Positions 1 to 14,761 of a DNA stretch of 64,000 nt are shown here, piece by piece (position 1 is the stretch's first letter; every line of letters begins with the position of its first letter). Source of the DNA: Acanthochromis polyacanthus (taxonomy: Eukaryota; Chordata; Actinopteri; Pomacentridae); the NCBI RefSeq assembly GCF_021347895.1, contig NC_067134.1:25134347-25198346 (forward strand), in the 5' to 3' direction. The position numbers were made by a program, and so were the translations under genes. The notes under the pieces were generated by a model that was not told the DNA's origin, did not search any database, and worked only from the letters and a program-made list of their open reading frames with translations.

Positions 1-547
1 TCTTGTTTTTGTCTTTTTGTGTTGTGTTTTTAGGGTTATTTTTTGTCATTTTGTGGGGTTTTTTGTCTCCCTCTTTTGTCATTTTTTTGTCATTTTGTTT
101 CTCAGTTTTGTCCATTTTTATGATACTTTGTAACTTTTTGTCTAATTTCTTGTCTCTTTTATGTTTTGTTTCGTCTCATTTGTTTCATTTGTTGTCATTT
201 TGTTTCTCATTTTTGTCGGTTTGTGTCTAATTTTTGTCATATTGTGTCTTGTTTTTTTGGCTTTTTTGTCTGACTTTTGTCATTTGTTGCGTGTTTTTGT
301 AGTTTTTTTTCTTGTTTTTGTCTTTTTGTGTTTCCTTTTTGTCTCGCTTGTGTTTTTTGCCTTATTTTTGTCATTTTGTGTTTTTTTTTCTCATTTTAGT
401 CTATTTTTTTGTAATTTTGTTTCTCGGTTTTGTCCATTTTTGTAAAACTTTGTAACTTTTTGTTTAATTTCTTGTCTCTTTTTTGTTTAGTTTCGTTTAA
501 TTTGTTGTCATTTTGTTTCTCATTTTTGTCATTTTGTGTCTCATTTT
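1..547 (+). repeat. TTTTGTC-rich minisatellite array A
   Basis: Imperfect tandem units of about 15-20 bp built from TTTTTGTCATTTTGTGTCTC-like words, T/G-rich on the + strand. Stop-free reading frames through it encode only F/L/V/S/C-rich low-complexity peptides, so no gene is called. The array starts before the window. Confidence 0.9.
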
Positions 548-854
548 AAATATTATATCATTCAATTTCAGATTCCTGTGACAAAGTTGTGCATCTTTGT
601 AGACGCTCTGTCAGCTGTGATGTGTAAATGATAATCTGAGGCATGATGTTGTTGAAATTGAGATTATTTTTCTTCAGAAATTTCAGGTTGTTCATGATGT
701 TTTGTTAAAAGATAATTCCTGAAATGCAAACATTTTCAGAACATACTTTTTTTGCACTAAAACAAAGGAAAAGTTTAGAGTTGTGTTTTTTCCTGTTTTT
801 ACTGATCTGGTCCACTTAAGATGAAATTGGGCTGAGACGAGTTTGACACCCCTG
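1..854 (+). mobile_element. hAT-type non-autonomous element, left-truncated by the window, with internal TTTTGTC array (copy A)
   Basis: The right terminus GAGTTTGACACCCCTG ends at 854 and is the inverse of the GGTGTCAAAC terminus seen at 13141. Between the array (to about 545) and the terminus lies the internal sequence shared with the other copies: a CATTCA-TTTCAG block near 570, CAGGTTGTTCATGATGTTTTG near 685, TTTTTTTGCACTAAAACAAAG near 748, then GATCTGGTCCACTT. The left end lies outside the window, so no target-site duplication can be tested. The hAT assignment comes from related copies with 8-bp duplications (for example 31327-32590). Confidence 0.75.
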
Positions 855-3800
855 TCCATATCTACCCTCTTTTATCACACCTGGGAGCTTATCCAAACAC
901 GCTGTATGCACACAGACACAAGAACTGAGCAACGCTGCATCTGAATCTGCTGCTTCTTGTGGTTTTGCTTCACTTCTGTGTTTTCTCGTGATCATTTGAG
1001 GAAAGCGTGTCGACTCGCCGGTTGCTGTCTGAACTTGAAATGCTGACTAGCTAGCAGCTAACCCTGCAGCAGTGCCACCGGTGCCATCACCCTGCGTGCC
1101 TATTAGTCCCCGTCGTTTCTCCTCTGCACATTTTAATTTAAAAGCTGCCAGCATCCCGCCAGCGCTGAAGCCCCGGCTTTGTTTTCACTCTCTTTGTTTT
1201 GGTCGTTGCATAACTCTGCGTCTCGCCTTTCCTCGCTTCGTCTCCCTCTCTTCCGTTCCCCCTCCATCTCTCGCCTCTTTGCATCCAATGCGTTGTTGAT
1301 TCGAGTTGAAAGTCACCACGTTGTACCAGTTTGAAATGGCTGATCATTCTGGTATTGCTCGACTTGTAAAGATCAGTTCTGCTTATTTGGATAGGCGATG
1401 ATGTGGTTTTTCCCTTGTCTTGTGTCTTTTATGTTTCTTCTTTGGAGCAGTCTGGCTTCAGTTTTAAAGCTGTTAGTAAGGTTTCCTAAACTGACCCAGC
1501 ATTTACAAAGTATTAGATGTCTTGGCAACCAGGTGTGAACTAAAAAATGGAGGAAAATGGTGTGAAAAGAGGCTCTTTTTAACTGTGGCAGCTCATTAAG
1601 TGGAGTAGCGTCAGCCTGCTGCCAGTGTTTCCTCCTTTCTCTTTGGGTCTTTTGGGGTCAGCTGCATTTTGCTTCTGGTCTAATTGCCCTCCATTCTTGG
1701 GTCATATGCGTCAGGTAGGTTTTCCATGGGTGAGTTTCATCCTTAGCGACAAAGACCACTAATTTAGGAGGCCCGCTTTCTCAAAAATGACATCCCCATA
1801 CAGCTAAAGTGCATTCGTGTTGAAAGAAATGTTGAAAGGAAAGACTGTGATGTTGCAGCAAAGTCTGTGTAAGGTGATAGAAGGGGAGGATGCTGCTTTA
1901 ATCCAGGAGTCCAGTGGTGCATGTCATGTTGGGACCTTTATTCTTCAACTCAAGTTTTGTTCAGTTTTGCTTTTCATTTGTTGCTTCGTTAAGTTTTGGC
2001 CTGATAAACCGTGTGGTTAGGTTTAGGAAAGCTGCATGAGTTGGGTAAAATTTTATGTGGAAAATAACAGATTACTAAGTTACCCATCACAGCGCCACCT
2101 CTCCAGGAAGTGTGTTAATTCCAGATCACATGACCTGCTCCACATGATGTCATTTCCTCCTGAAGAAAAGACTGGCTTTAAAAAATGTCAACTATGATAC
2201 CTGTCAACTATGTTACAAAAAGTAACACAGTTGTATGTATGTACAGAATATGTAAAGACTCAAAGCGACTAGAAAGCATTATAGCAATGACACGCATCCA
2301 CAAGGGAGTATGATCAAAGCTGAACTCCTGGCTAATCCAGAAATGAGCAGCGTGTGAGTGGATGGGACTCGCCCGTCACTCAAATGACTAATTAGGCACA
2401 ATTTTAAGTGACATTAAACTTAAGACAATTAAATCAGCTGTCATGAACGAGAAAATTAACTCTACAGACCAGAACTGTTCTTTGTCTGAGGCAGTAAACA
2501 TGTTTCTATCTGCTGTAAAGTTGAGCGTTTTAACGTGGGGGTCAATAGGTCAGTTGCTGTGTCTTCTACGTTAGCTTCAAATTTTATCCTTGCAGATAAA
2601 AAACTTCTCAAGTATATCATTTAGCTGGTGCGTGCTTGTGCATGCCTCTGAATTTATGCGCCCTGCAGTCCCCCCGTCACTGCAAAGCCATTTTTACCGT
2701 CCACGCATTTACAAATGTCCTGCTCTTCACAATTCCCGCCAACTCTCATCCATACCCTGCCATCCTGCTGTAATCCAGCAGAGGTATGCAGTAATTATGA
2801 AATGGCCTTTTAAGTCCCCTCCAGTTATTAAAGCCATTCATCTAGGTGAAGGCTAAACACAAACAGCCCATATGTCCCGTTCTCTCATACATCCAAGCAG
2901 CTAAACACGATTACTGCCAGAGCAACGCCTCAGTCCAGCTCCGTCCTCTGCCTCTGATGGAGCCCAGTGCATTCAGCTCGTGATGGAGAGAAGCTTAATG
3001 ATGGACCAGGCCTGTGATTGGAGTAGAGTTTTGATTGGCCATGACATGAATTAGCTTTTAGTGCCTACACAGTTGTATGAAGTAATTTAGTTTGAAGTCA
3101 GATTGGAATGTAATTATTGTGCCACAACTTTACCCTTTTTTAAAAGGATGTAGCAGTGGAATCATTTATGATTATGTTCTGACTGTTTGTACAACTGATA
3201 TTACATATTTTTGACCCATTGGGTTTGATTTATATCTTCAGTAACAGACTACCACATCGCTGGTTTAGTTTTTATCCTATGTTGTGTTAAGAAATGTGTC
3301 ATTTTCAAGCATTATTTTTCAAATCAGACGTACTCCAAATACCACGGTGCTATTTAAACTCCAGCTCCCTGAAATGTCATCATAGGTTTGCTCCACTAAA
3401 GACTTTAAAGCCCCATATTCAGTGCATTTAATCCAAGCAATGAAGATTACAGTAGTTTAATGAGAGACTTTTCTGTGCTCGGTCCATTTCTTTGTGCCGT
3501 TTAAATACCTTAAACCCATGCATAAACATTTATTGAGATGGGATTGTGAAAAGCCATTGTAATTTGAGAACTTTTATCCTTTATTGAAACCTTTCCATCC
3601 CTTGTAACTCTGCGCTTCATGCCTCCGTTGGATTAAATTCACTAGCCTTTATTGAGCGGGGCCACACCGACATCCTGCTTTCTTTTACAGTTGTGTGGAC
3701 TTTATGTGTGTCCGCATGTAGCGTGCGTGTTTATAGCAGGAGGGCAGGTCAGGGCCTGTTTTACCGGTCTCCAGAACAACGGCTTCGGGTTTTATTGGCC

Positions 3801-4974
3801 GATCCTGAGATTGGGTGCGAGATTGAAAAGTGTGTGCGGATCTGCGTGTCACATGTGTGTTCCTGTAAGCGTGTGGCAGGTTTAAGGAACCGTGTCCAGG
3901 AGCTGCACTGTTGACTAAAATGTCTCCTTGGCAACTCGGCGCCACCAGGCAGTCACACACAGACTTAACCACCACCGCCACCCCCAGCAGTTTTAATGGA
4001 GGGGGGGCGCTTTCTTGTAACCGTGGCAACCTTTTCCCAGTCTACTACAAAGCTGCTTTCTGTGGAGCACAGTGGAGTCCAGCTGATAGGCAAGTGTTAG
4101 TCAGAATTGTTAGGATGTTTTAAAGGATGTGGGTTTTCTTGCTTCTGCGTTGGTGCCAGAACAGCAACATCAGCTTTACAACCAATAAGGGAAGATCCAG
4201 CTTAATGATTGTGTGTCAGCTACCATGCAGATTAGATAATTTAAAGTGAATAACATTGATTATCTCATTAGAGCAGCACTTGTCTATGGGGGGGATTTAT
4301 TAGGCAGCGAGTGAACAGTCACGTCTTGAAGTTGATTTGCTGGAAGCAGGAAAGCAGCGTTTGGATGTGAGCGACTTTGACAAGGGAAAAACTGCGATGA
4401 CTAGACGACTGTCAGAGCATCTCCAAAGTGACAGGTGGTATACAGTGGTTCATATTTAACAAAGGTGGTTTAAGAAGGGACAACATTGACACCCGAGGTT
4501 TAAGAAAAGACTTCCCAAAGAAGAGCTGCTTTCTACAAGTTGCTCAAACCTTAACCCTTCATTGGACAAGTGATCATATTTGGTATCTTCTGCCTCTCGG
4601 GGGGGGGTTGAGAAGCATGTGGTTTTCACCCCCAGCCAATCGGCGAAGATCACACTGCGTTACATCACACTACATGGTGGCATTTGACCAATCAGCAGAG
4701 GCCTGGACGTATCAAACTTTCTCTTTTCTCCAAAGTTGGAAAAAGACGGACTTGCGGCTCGGTCCTCTTCCATATTTGCAGTCGAAACGTCAAAACTAAC
4801 CATGTTTAGTTGACGAAATTCACACATTTTACAGTTGAGTAGTTGTGCTAAGTGATGACATATACATTTCTTGGCATGTTTTTTTTTTTTTTTAACCACC
4901 AATGGATAAGGAACCATATATGGTAACTTCATTGACGTTGAATTTCAACATTAAAATTTAAAATTTTGAAAAAG
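855..4974. other. Intron sequence, no gene recognised
   Basis: This belongs to the intron upstream of the first pard3b exon in the window. I read all frames and found no stretch with conserved protein content flanked by splice sites. TTTCTTTTACAG near 3690 looks like an acceptor, but the sequence after it has no recognisable coding content or paired donor. I recognise no repeat here beyond short runs of T and G. Confidence 0.6.
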
Positions 4975-5275
4975 TCCCAAAAGTAAACTTGAAGTTTTAC
5001 CAAACTTGGACCGCCCGGCAAGGTCACGGCAACCACATTTACAAAGATGACCCCTGTGACCTTGAGAATTAGGTCAAGGTCACCAAATTCGAACTTGACC
5101 TGTATCTTATTATGGTACACCTGTGTGCCAAATATGGTGAGGCTACAGCAATATTTCATGGAGGTATCGCACGGAAACCAAAGTGTTACAGACAAACAAG
5201 CAACCAACCAACCAAGACCATGCAGCTCAAAACAATACCTCCCGGAAAACGATGTTTTCCCGGGCGGTAAAAAGT
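4975..5275. repeat. Dispersed repeat candidate with short inverted ends (ACCGCCCGG / CGGGCGGT)
   Basis: The block contains paired GTGACCTTGA and AGGTCAAGGTCACC words, a stretch reading TGGTACACCTGTGTGCCAAA, and CAACCAACCAACC. It is bracketed by ACCGCCCGG near 5010 and CGGGCGGT at 5261-5268. This composition resembles dispersed repeats I associate with fish genomes. I cannot assign a family, and there is no second copy in this window, so the call is tentative. Confidence 0.4.
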
Positions 5276-8200
5276 CTTCCAATAACGATCTAGGATTGAG
5301 GTATTTCAATGAGTGCCCTTTAAAGGGTTTTAGTGCTGGTATAATCACTTTTTTTTTTTTTTAACATGTTGTTCATGTACTGGGCTATTTACTTTGGGAG
5401 AAGATGGTAGCAAGATAGGGAGAAGGGAAGCCAACCATGTAAACCCCTTCATGGCAGCATTATTCCCTGATGGCATCTCCCAGCAGGATAATGCTTCCTG
5501 AAAAACTTCATGAAGTTCCACCCAATAATGTACCGGACTTAAAGGATCTGCTGCTAATGTCTTAACTAAGTTTCTCACTCTGCAATCTGCTGCGAAGTCT
5601 GTACTGTAAGCATTTACAAATTATTGGTCATGACCTCAAAAAAGACTCCTTCCTGTGTCCATACAAGCAAAATAAAAAAAAGAAAGATGTTTTGATATTG
5701 ATTTGACCCCCATGACACAGAAGTTTACAGCTAGTTATATCAGTATGCCACAGTTCCAAGTGTGCGACACTCACTTTTAAAGTGTCACTTTTTAAAGTAC
5801 AAAGCAGCATCATGAAGCAGCGTTAGTCCTTGCAGGGCCTGTCAGAGCAGCACGACCCCGAGGCTACGTTCCAGGCAAAGACTTCACTGCTGTCTGCTCA
5901 GCACCGACACGACAGCACTCGCTACTCACAATATACACATCACACCAGGATGTTTGTGTGTATTCAGGTGGATATTAGCATGTACAGGTGTGCTAGTACC
6001 TACAGTATGCATGCAGGTGTGGGGGTTCTGAAAGGATGCTCGTGTGTCGGTGGATCCTTTCCACTGTTTGTGTTCAGTGTGGCACCATTTACACTGGTAA
6101 TTGGCAGGTTCTTTGTTTTCAGTAACATTTTTCCTTTCAGGAAGTTGTTTTTGCGTCACATTTCCAAGAAGCCACTCGTTAATCCAAAGCTGAATAAGCA
6201 CTGTTTTATCGTAAACATCGTTAGCCCAGTCAACCGCTGCTAAAAGTTTTCTTCTCACACTATCATTGATTCAACTGGGAAATGCTGGAACATCTTGGAT
6301 TGAGGAGCTTTTCGAGAAGAAGCAAAGTCTGCAATCTAAATCACAATTGAACCCATAGAATTTGTTGAGCTGTCACTGTGACTCAAAACTAAAGCCCCAA
6401 TTAACCAATCTCTGTATCCCATCTTCACTCTGAATTTAAGCTGAAAGTCCTAACTGGAATTGGTGATTTCTATCTGTGTTGCTTCGACACTTCTTTCTAG
6501 ACGTTGGTCCACAAAATTGAAATTGGCTTCTTTTTAGTTTTGCCACCACATGAATTTCCAAACAATAACAGGAAGTCCATGTTGACCTCTGACACTGTAT
6601 CTTTCTGTGTAAGTGTATCAAAACTGATCACTTCACCATCCTTCATGAACTTGCTTAAAGTTGTTGTCCCTTTAGAGGTCCAAAATTTGACTCATGAGTC
6701 CAGTTTTTTTGGTGGAAAGTCAGAATCAAAAGCACAATACCTCATATTAACACATCAGTCAGTGGGCTAATAAGACAAGGGTTCTCTGCACATCTTCTAG
6801 CAACATGCAACTAAATCAGCTACTTCCCAAGGACATCAAACTTGCAGAAGAAAATAGAAAGACTGAGGCGCATAGATTGATTCACAGCCTTTAATTGTGC
6901 AAATAGGCTAATGCTTCAGGAAGACGGCTATAGTCAAAGTAAACCAAGTGGCCATTAAGACAAACTACTACAACTCTGGTTCTCACAGATTAGTCAGCAG
7001 TGGGCATGGAGGAGCTACTGAGAGGTTTAACTTGCTGCAGATGCAACAACCAGTTTGGTTTGTTTTTGCTGCTGAAATGGAAACCCGAGCTGAAATGAAA
7101 TAAAATGAATTGTCAGAGTCTTCCCAGTTCCTGCTGATAAAAAATGAAATGAGCTGTTGGGACTCTAATGAGAATAAACACAATGCTGGGGAGATGCTTT
7201 GTCCAGTGCTGCTGGAGTGTAAGTACGCAAATTATGAGGCATCAGCTGCTGATGAAGCCTCTTTAGCTTCACCCAGCAGACTTTCCTGTAATTGGATGTT
7301 TGCTCCCGACACGCACCTTGGAGTTGTACTTTTCTTCCAACTTTTCGATAAACACACTATTGCACCTTAGAGCTTTTACGAAACAACGCGGCTATGCAGC
7401 TTTTTTTCCTGATGATTTATCTGAGAGTTTTATGTCCAAGCCTTTGAATTGCTGAACCATCATCTAACATTAGAGCTGAAGGAAAAGTTTCTTCTGAAAG
7501 TTGCTAACAACATGAGATCAAAGTAGCATAACGGAGGGTAAAAAAACGTGACATTCTTGCTTGATCTTGGATGGAGGGAGCATTGCAGCTGTGAAGGGCA
7601 TCGCCCATCATCCCGGCCTTTTTGGCTGTTAGGCTGTTTGTCAAATATGTGCACCAGCTTGAATCAGTGGCAATCAGGCAGACATGATGCGAATGGATCC
7701 GTGAGAGCATCTGCTGGCACAGCGGGCAGCGATATGTGATAAACGCTGATTTCACCCTCCATTGGATCGAGCTGGCGATGATAGCCACCTCTCTGCCGCT
7801 CATCCATCCTATTAAACCCTCATTATTCATTTACCTCCAGCCTCTACCGCCTGACATGCATGGAATGAGTGCACTGCCAGCTCCGCACACAAACACACTC
7901 CAGCAAAAGAAAAAAAAAGGTGAATTGTGCTCATATTTCAAGGACACACACCGCTATCTCACACAGGCAGTATCATGACTTTCATTTTTTATTTTATTTT
8001 TTTCCCGCTTGGAACAAAATTCTCACATTTTGTAGTAAATACACATGCGCCCACGCACTCAGACACACACAGCTTCTCTGTATAGAGCAGCAGTGCATTG
8101 GCAAGGAGCTTAATTCTATCAGGCTGCGAGCTGGACAGCCGTAATTACATTTGTGACACAAATCCTGCCTCTCAAATTGAGCGTTTTATTCCTGAGCGCT

Positions 8201-9372
8201 CCCCCCTCTCTATTTATAACCCCTTATTCCCCATAAATCCCACTTCCTCTCAGAAAGTCAATTTAGGACTTAAAAGGCAGCAACGCTCCGCTTACTTTTC
8301 CTCCTCCTTCGACTCTATCTCCGCTTCAGTTTCACTTGCCCCTTTTTTTCCCCGCTCTACTTTGGAGCTTTGAAGCCTCTGAAATGACAAAAAATATGTC
8401 TTAAGCAGTGAGTGCCATGATGCGGGAAAGTCATCCCTACAGAAAAGTTTCAAAATGAGAAAACGCTGCCTGGAATCTGTCTGCAACTTCTTTGAAGAGT
8501 GCTTGTCACTGCTTCATTGTGATACACAACTGGGATGGGTTCGCTGCTGTTCTGTGTAGAAACTGTTTTTTTTTCTTCTCCCTCCTTGGTCACCTGTCCT
8601 TCTCCTCCAGCCTGAATGTCAAGTCTCCTTTGACAGCAGCTTATTCTGCATGACATTTACTCTCCTTCCTCCTTTTGTCTCATCTGTTTCTTCTTTCTTG
8701 CAGCTCTGTTTCTCCTCAACTCTCCCCTGCCTTCTCCAGCCTTTTCCTGGCGCCTCCTCCCTCTGCTCTCCAATCCCCTGCTGAATCAGCCGTGGCCTTC
8801 ATCGCGTTCCCGCTCCTCCATCTCCTCTTCCTTCCTCTCTCAAGTTGGAGGCCATACCTGAGTATAGTATGACGGCAGTTCATTTATTCCCGGTCTCTCT
8901 TGCGTGCTGCTCCTAACCTGTCGATGTACCACTCCACCTCATTCATCATTCAAACCATTTTTTTCACGCTCTCTTTACTTCTCTCTCTACATTTCATCTT
9001 CATGGCTTCATTCTTCAGAATTTTTATATTTCGGAGCTTCATTCCTTAAAGCTATTTGTATTAAAGACAAAAGCTCATATCCAAACCTTCTGAGATGTCA
9101 GGTCTTAACATATCAGTAGGTTTAATGTAGTCTCTGTAAATGTGAAGGGAAGTTTAAATATGTCTATTTTTCTCATGTACAGGAAGTTCTGAGACGGTGC
9201 AGAAAAAGTAAAAACTATATTGGGATTATAAGTTAACTGCTATCCACTTCAGAGTAGTGTGTGCAGCAGTACACTGCTCCCAGTGCTCCTGCAACACTTG
9301 GAAAACTTTCTAGAAGTCCCATTTTGACCATTTGCAGATGTGCATTTACAGTTTCTTCAATCTTTGTTCATG
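5276..9372. other. Intron sequence, no gene recognised; pyrimidine-rich patch near 8660-8840
   Basis: No exon with conserved protein content was found. The 8660-8840 part is strongly C/T-rich (CTTCCTCC-type words) and explains the S/L/P-rich open frames there. I recognise no mobile element in this stretch. Confidence 0.55.
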
Positions 9373-9869
9373 GGGGTATCCGAATATTAATTTTGAGATC
9401 CGAATACTCAGATTTTACCCCCGCTGCCACAGAGTAGCTGCTTTACTGTCATGAAGTAATGGTATTTCTCCGTCTTGTGGACTGCAGTGACCTCTGGGGT
9501 CAGCGTTGCTTTTGATTGGCCAGTTGACCCACTCTGACGTCACGCTTCACTTCGTCTGTTTGTAAACAGAAGACAAAATGCCGAAGACAGAGATATCCAT
9601 GCTAATGCTAATGCTGTTGGACTCCAACGTTGAACACCTTGAGGAGAAAGATCAAAGCGCCACACCAGAGATGGAGCAGTATTTGGTGGAGTCCAATCTG
9701 GTCCACTTGGATGGTGGAAACAAAACTGTGGCCACTCTTTTGCACTACCTGTCTTATTTAAATATTGTATATCTCCATGAGACGGACAAGCCAAATATTC
9801 GGATATTTGTCATTAATTGGGTCCAAATATCCGGAGCTAAGAAATTGCTATTCAGACCAGCCCTAGTCT
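9373..9869 (+). mobile_element. Deletion derivative of a DNA transposon with ATCCGAAT / ATTCGGAT sub-terminal repeats
   Basis: The left part carries TATCCGAATATTAATTTT and GATCCGAATACT. The right part carries the inverse motifs (AATATTCGGATATTTG, AAATATCCGGAGC) and a terminus-like GACCAGCCCTAG ending near 9869. An internal frame starts at ATG 9578 (MPKTEISM...) and stays open to about 9871. I do not recognise a transposase domain in it, so it is probably the start of a deleted transposase fused to the 3' terminus. The matching left terminus CTAGGGCTGG is missing. hAT-like is a guess. Confidence 0.5.
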
Positions 9870-11445
9870 AGCCTCATCACTGGTGGAAAAAGATTCTACA
9901 GCTATGACCCAGAGGCCAAATAGCTAATTTTATTAGCAGAACCTGCAGCCTACAAGACTGAACAAGGCACCAGGATCATTGTTTGTTAATGGGGTTTTAT
10001 GAGGTGAATCCAAAGCCTGTAGTCAGACTGGATGCAGAGCTCACAGGGAGTGTTCCAAACCCGACAGTTTTTGCTTTTTATTGGTGCAGTCTTGTAACTT
10101 CCTGATCGCACTTTGTTCCATTCCGGTACAATCCAGATCAGATTGGCCTCTATCCTTAGTTTTCTTCCACCTTCACTCCTGCCTTAAATAAACATAATTT
10201 GCCTCGATGTCCTACAATGTTCATTATGACTTCATAACTTCTATTTATGCCATTCAATGCTTCAGATTTTTGTTGATTTCAAGGTATAAACGCTGACAAG
10301 ATGAAAGAATTACATGAAATTCAGCTTCTTTGTACAGTATAAAGCAATTCAGTGGCAAAAAAGCTGAACAAAGCAGAATAAACAAGACAAGGGATGACAG
10401 CCAAGCACTTGTAGGTACAATAATGCTCTTGGTTAGTCATGTCATTGAGTGGGATAAAAAACATCACATCAGTCATTAGTATTGTTTTTTAGATGCTGCT
10501 GTTTACAGAAGTCCCTCAAGGTAACTGGTTGTTACATTCAAGAGCCTCACAAGCGAGATGAGAAAAGCAATAACGCCCATAATAAAATGACTAAGCTGTG
10601 TTGGTGGTGTGGATCCAAATATTGCAATAAGGGCGTGATTTGGGTTGTATAAATATAGGAGACGTTTCTGAGGGCTGAGCATGATTGGAATATGTCTCAA
10701 AGATTTGCCAGAAAGTAATTACAGCCGGTACACTCGGGGTTAATGCTGCCAGTAGACACAGCAGACAGGAATGCACATAAAAGCATGAAGCTATGAACTA
10801 ATCCCAGTTGCCCCAGCTTCCCCTTTTGCAATTTTTAAATGAACTGAATTCAACCTAAATTGAATTGCGGGCAGCATTAAGATTTTCGACAGTTTAATGC
10901 AGATGCACTTTAGATAAGGACGCATTACTGCAGGAGATGTGTACAAATTTAATATTTAGTAAGCAGAGGGCAGAATTTTGCTAAAAGCTTATGATCTCCA
11001 TAAAGTCATTCTGTCTGCTTTTATCAGTGGCTGCATATCCACTTTGGAGCACAACTCCCTCGCTCATTCATCAGCTGGGCTTCTTTTTCCCCCCCTCTGT
11101 CCCTCTTCTCCTCTGTTTTATGTTCTGGAGTTTTGGAAAACAAGAAAATGAGCTTTTGGAAGGATCAGAGTGATGGTCGGGTTCCCCCATGTGCTGTAAA
11201 ACTACTAATGCCTATCTCATCTGTCTTTTGAGTTATTTGAAACTTTAAAGTTCTGCTTCTAAAAGCAGTTTTGAGGCGGCCTGCCCAGCTTCAGAAAGTC
11301 TTGCTAAGAACGTCTTTATGTAGCCAAACGCTGCCATTCATTTTTCCACTCCCCATTCAGAATCAGACTCTGGTTCATAGACTGGCTGAATATAGCTTTA
11401 TGTGTCTGGATCAAACCATTACTTGCAGTCAACATGCACCACAAG
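9870..11445. other. Intron sequence, nothing recognised
   Basis: No coding content, structured RNA or recognisable repeat was found in this stretch. Confidence 0.55.
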
Positions 11446-11901
11446 TAGGGATGTCCAATAATATCAGCCCGCTGATATTGGCATAAAAATGTAGTATCGG
11501 TCAATATCGTTCTCAGGTTTTTTGCCTGTCACGAAAACCGATAAAATAATGCCTGGATTTGTCCGGCATTTACCAGACTCATAGAGGGTGGGTGAGTGTG
11601 AACTGTTGTTTGAGACAATTAAAAAAAGAAGGGCATAAATATGGCATTTTTTCCATAACTTAAGTTGAAGTAGTTTTCTTATTTTGCACAGACAATGTTT
11701 AAATTTGAAAGACTTGTTGCATTGAGAATGTATCCAATGGGGCATCACAATAAAATCAGGCACGATGTGTTAATTCCACGACAGGAGATATGTGATGTTG
11801 CCCACATACATTGGTATCGGTTGATATCGGAACTGGAAATTGAGAGTTGGACAATATCGGCATATTGGTTATTGGCAAACAAACAATATCGGACATCCCT
11901 A
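11446..11901 (+). mobile_element. hAT MITE with TAGGGATGTCC termini and 8-bp target-site duplication
   Basis: The left terminus TAGGGATGTCCAATAATATC (11446) and the right terminus ATATCGGACATCCCTA (ending 11901) are inverted copies. The flanks ACCACAAG (11438-11445) and ATCACAAG (11902-11909) match at 7 of 8 positions, the 8-bp duplication expected of the hAT superfamily. The interior is rich in ATATCGG words and has no transposase frame. A second partial copy follows immediately as part of a tandem duplication. Confidence 0.85.
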
Positions 11902-13140
<1,239 letters not shown>

Positions 13141-14761
13141 CAGAGGTGTCAAACATGCGGCCCGTGGGCCAAAAGCGGCCCTGCAGAGGGTCCAATCCGG
13201 ACGATGAAAGTGTAAAAAATACAAGAAGACATTAACTGCAGATTGTAGAGTTATAAAAGTATAAATTTAAAATAATTTCTAGACCATGACAAGTTGCTTT
13301 GATCATAAAGTGAAATACTAGATTGTTCTTTTGATATTTTGTGACTCATTTTTGTAATATTTTGTCTTGTTTTTGTCTTTTTTTTGTCGGACATTTATTT
13401 CTTTCTTGATTTTGTTGTTTTGTTTCTCATTTTTGCTCATTGTGTGTCCTTTTTGTCTCGCTCGTGTTTTTTGTCACATTTTTGTCATTTTGTGTTTTAC
13501 TTTATTCTCTGTTTTGTCTGTTGTTTTTCTCGTTTTGTGTTTTGTTGTCTCACTTGTGTTGTCCATTTTTTGTCATTTTCTTTCTCTTTTTTGTCATTCG
13601 GTGTCTCATTTTTGTAAGATTTTGTCTTGTTTTTGTTGTTTTTGTCTTTTTATTGTCTGACATTTGTTGTTTGTTTTTGATTTTGTTGTTTTGTTTCTCA
13701 TTTTTGCTCGCTTGTGTTTTTTGTCACATTTTTGTCATTTTGTGTTTTGTTTCCTATGCTGTTTTGTCTGTTGTTTTTGTCATTTTGTGTTTTGTTGTCT
13801 CACTTGTGTTGTCCATTTTTTTGTCAATTTTTTTCTCTCTTTTGTTTTGTTTTGTGTTGTTTCATTTTTTCTCATTTTCTTTCTCGTGTTTGTCATTCGG
13901 TGTCTCATTTTTGTAAGATTTTGTCTTGTTTTTGTTGTTTTTTCTCTGTTTTTTTGTCTGACATTTGTTGTTTGTTTCTTGATTTTGTTGTTTTGTTTCT
14001 CATTTTTGCTCATTGTGTGTCCTTTTTGTCTCGTGCATTTTTTTGTCACATTTTTGTCATTTTGTGTTTTGTTTCCTACACCGTTTTGTCTGTTGTTTTT
14101 GTCGTTTTGTGTTTTGTTGTCTCACTTGTGTTGTCCATTTTTTTGTCAGTTTTTTTCTCTCTTTTGTTTTGTTTTGTGTTGTTTCATTTTTTTCTCATTT
14201 TCTTTCTCGTGTTTGTCATTCGGTGTCTCATTTTTATAAGATTTTGTCTTGTTTTTGTTGTTTTTTCTCTGTTTTTTTGTCTGACATTTGTTGTTTGTTT
14301 CTTGATTTTGTTGTTTTGTTTCTCATTTTTGCTCATTGTGTGTCCTTTTTGTCTCGTGCATTTTTTTGTCACATTTTTGTCGTTTTGTGTTTTGTTGTCT
14401 CACTTGTGTTGTCCACTTTTTGTCAAATTTTTCCTCTCTTTTTTTGTTTTGTGTTGTTTCATTTTTTCTCATTTTCTTTCTCGTGTTTGTCATTCGGTGT
14501 CTCATGTTTGTAAGATTTTGTCTTGTTTTTGTTGTTTTTTTCTCTGTTTTTTGGTCTGACTTTTGCCATTTTGATCATAAAGTAAAATCCGACATCATTC
14601 AGTTCCAGATTTCTGTGACTAAATGTTTTATTTCTTTGGAGACACTTGATGATCTGTAAGCTACTGAGGCAGAATGTTGTTGAAATTGAATATATTTTTC
14701 TTAAGAATTTTCAGGTTGTTCATGATGTTTTGTAAAAAGATAAATGAGTTTGACACCCCTG
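13141..14761 (+). mobile_element. hAT-type non-autonomous element with internal TTTTGTC array (copy B)
   Basis: It starts CAGAGGTGTCAAACATGCGG at 13141 and ends GAGTTTGACACCCCTG at 14761, giving inverted termini. Left interior: GGCCCGTGGGCC, GCAGAGGGTCCAATCC, then TTTGATCATAAAGTGAAA near 13297. Right interior: GATCATAAAGTAAAA at 14572, CATCATTCAGTTCCAGA, and TTTTCAGGTTGTTCATGATG. The array occupies the space between the two GATCATAAAGT motifs. The flanking 8-mers (CTTTAAAC and CTTAGCAT) match only partly, so a duplication is not demonstrated here. This is the most complete + strand copy of the family in the window. Confidence 0.85.
13330..14568 (+). repeat. TTTTGTC minisatellite array B with a roughly 0.3-kb higher-order unit
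   Basis: Short units (TTTTTGTCATTTTGTGT...) are organised in a longer repeat. The phrase GATTTTGTTGTTTTGTTTCT recurs near 13409, 13680, 13982 and 14305, and TCATTCGGTGTCTCATTTTT recurs near 13594, 13893 and 14217. The frames through it (up to 281 codons at 13714-14559) are F/V/L/S/C low-complexity and are not genes. Confidence 0.9.

Noticed and set aside
3652..4029. Possible exon after the acceptor-like TTTCTTTTACAG at 3690
   Set aside because: No conserved protein sequence and no suitable donor, and the frames on both strands look random.
13714..14559. 281-codon open frame, with similar long frames in the other TTTTGTC arrays
   Set aside because: The peptides are F/V/L/S/C low complexity produced by the tandem repeat, open in several frames at once, with no start context or exon structure.
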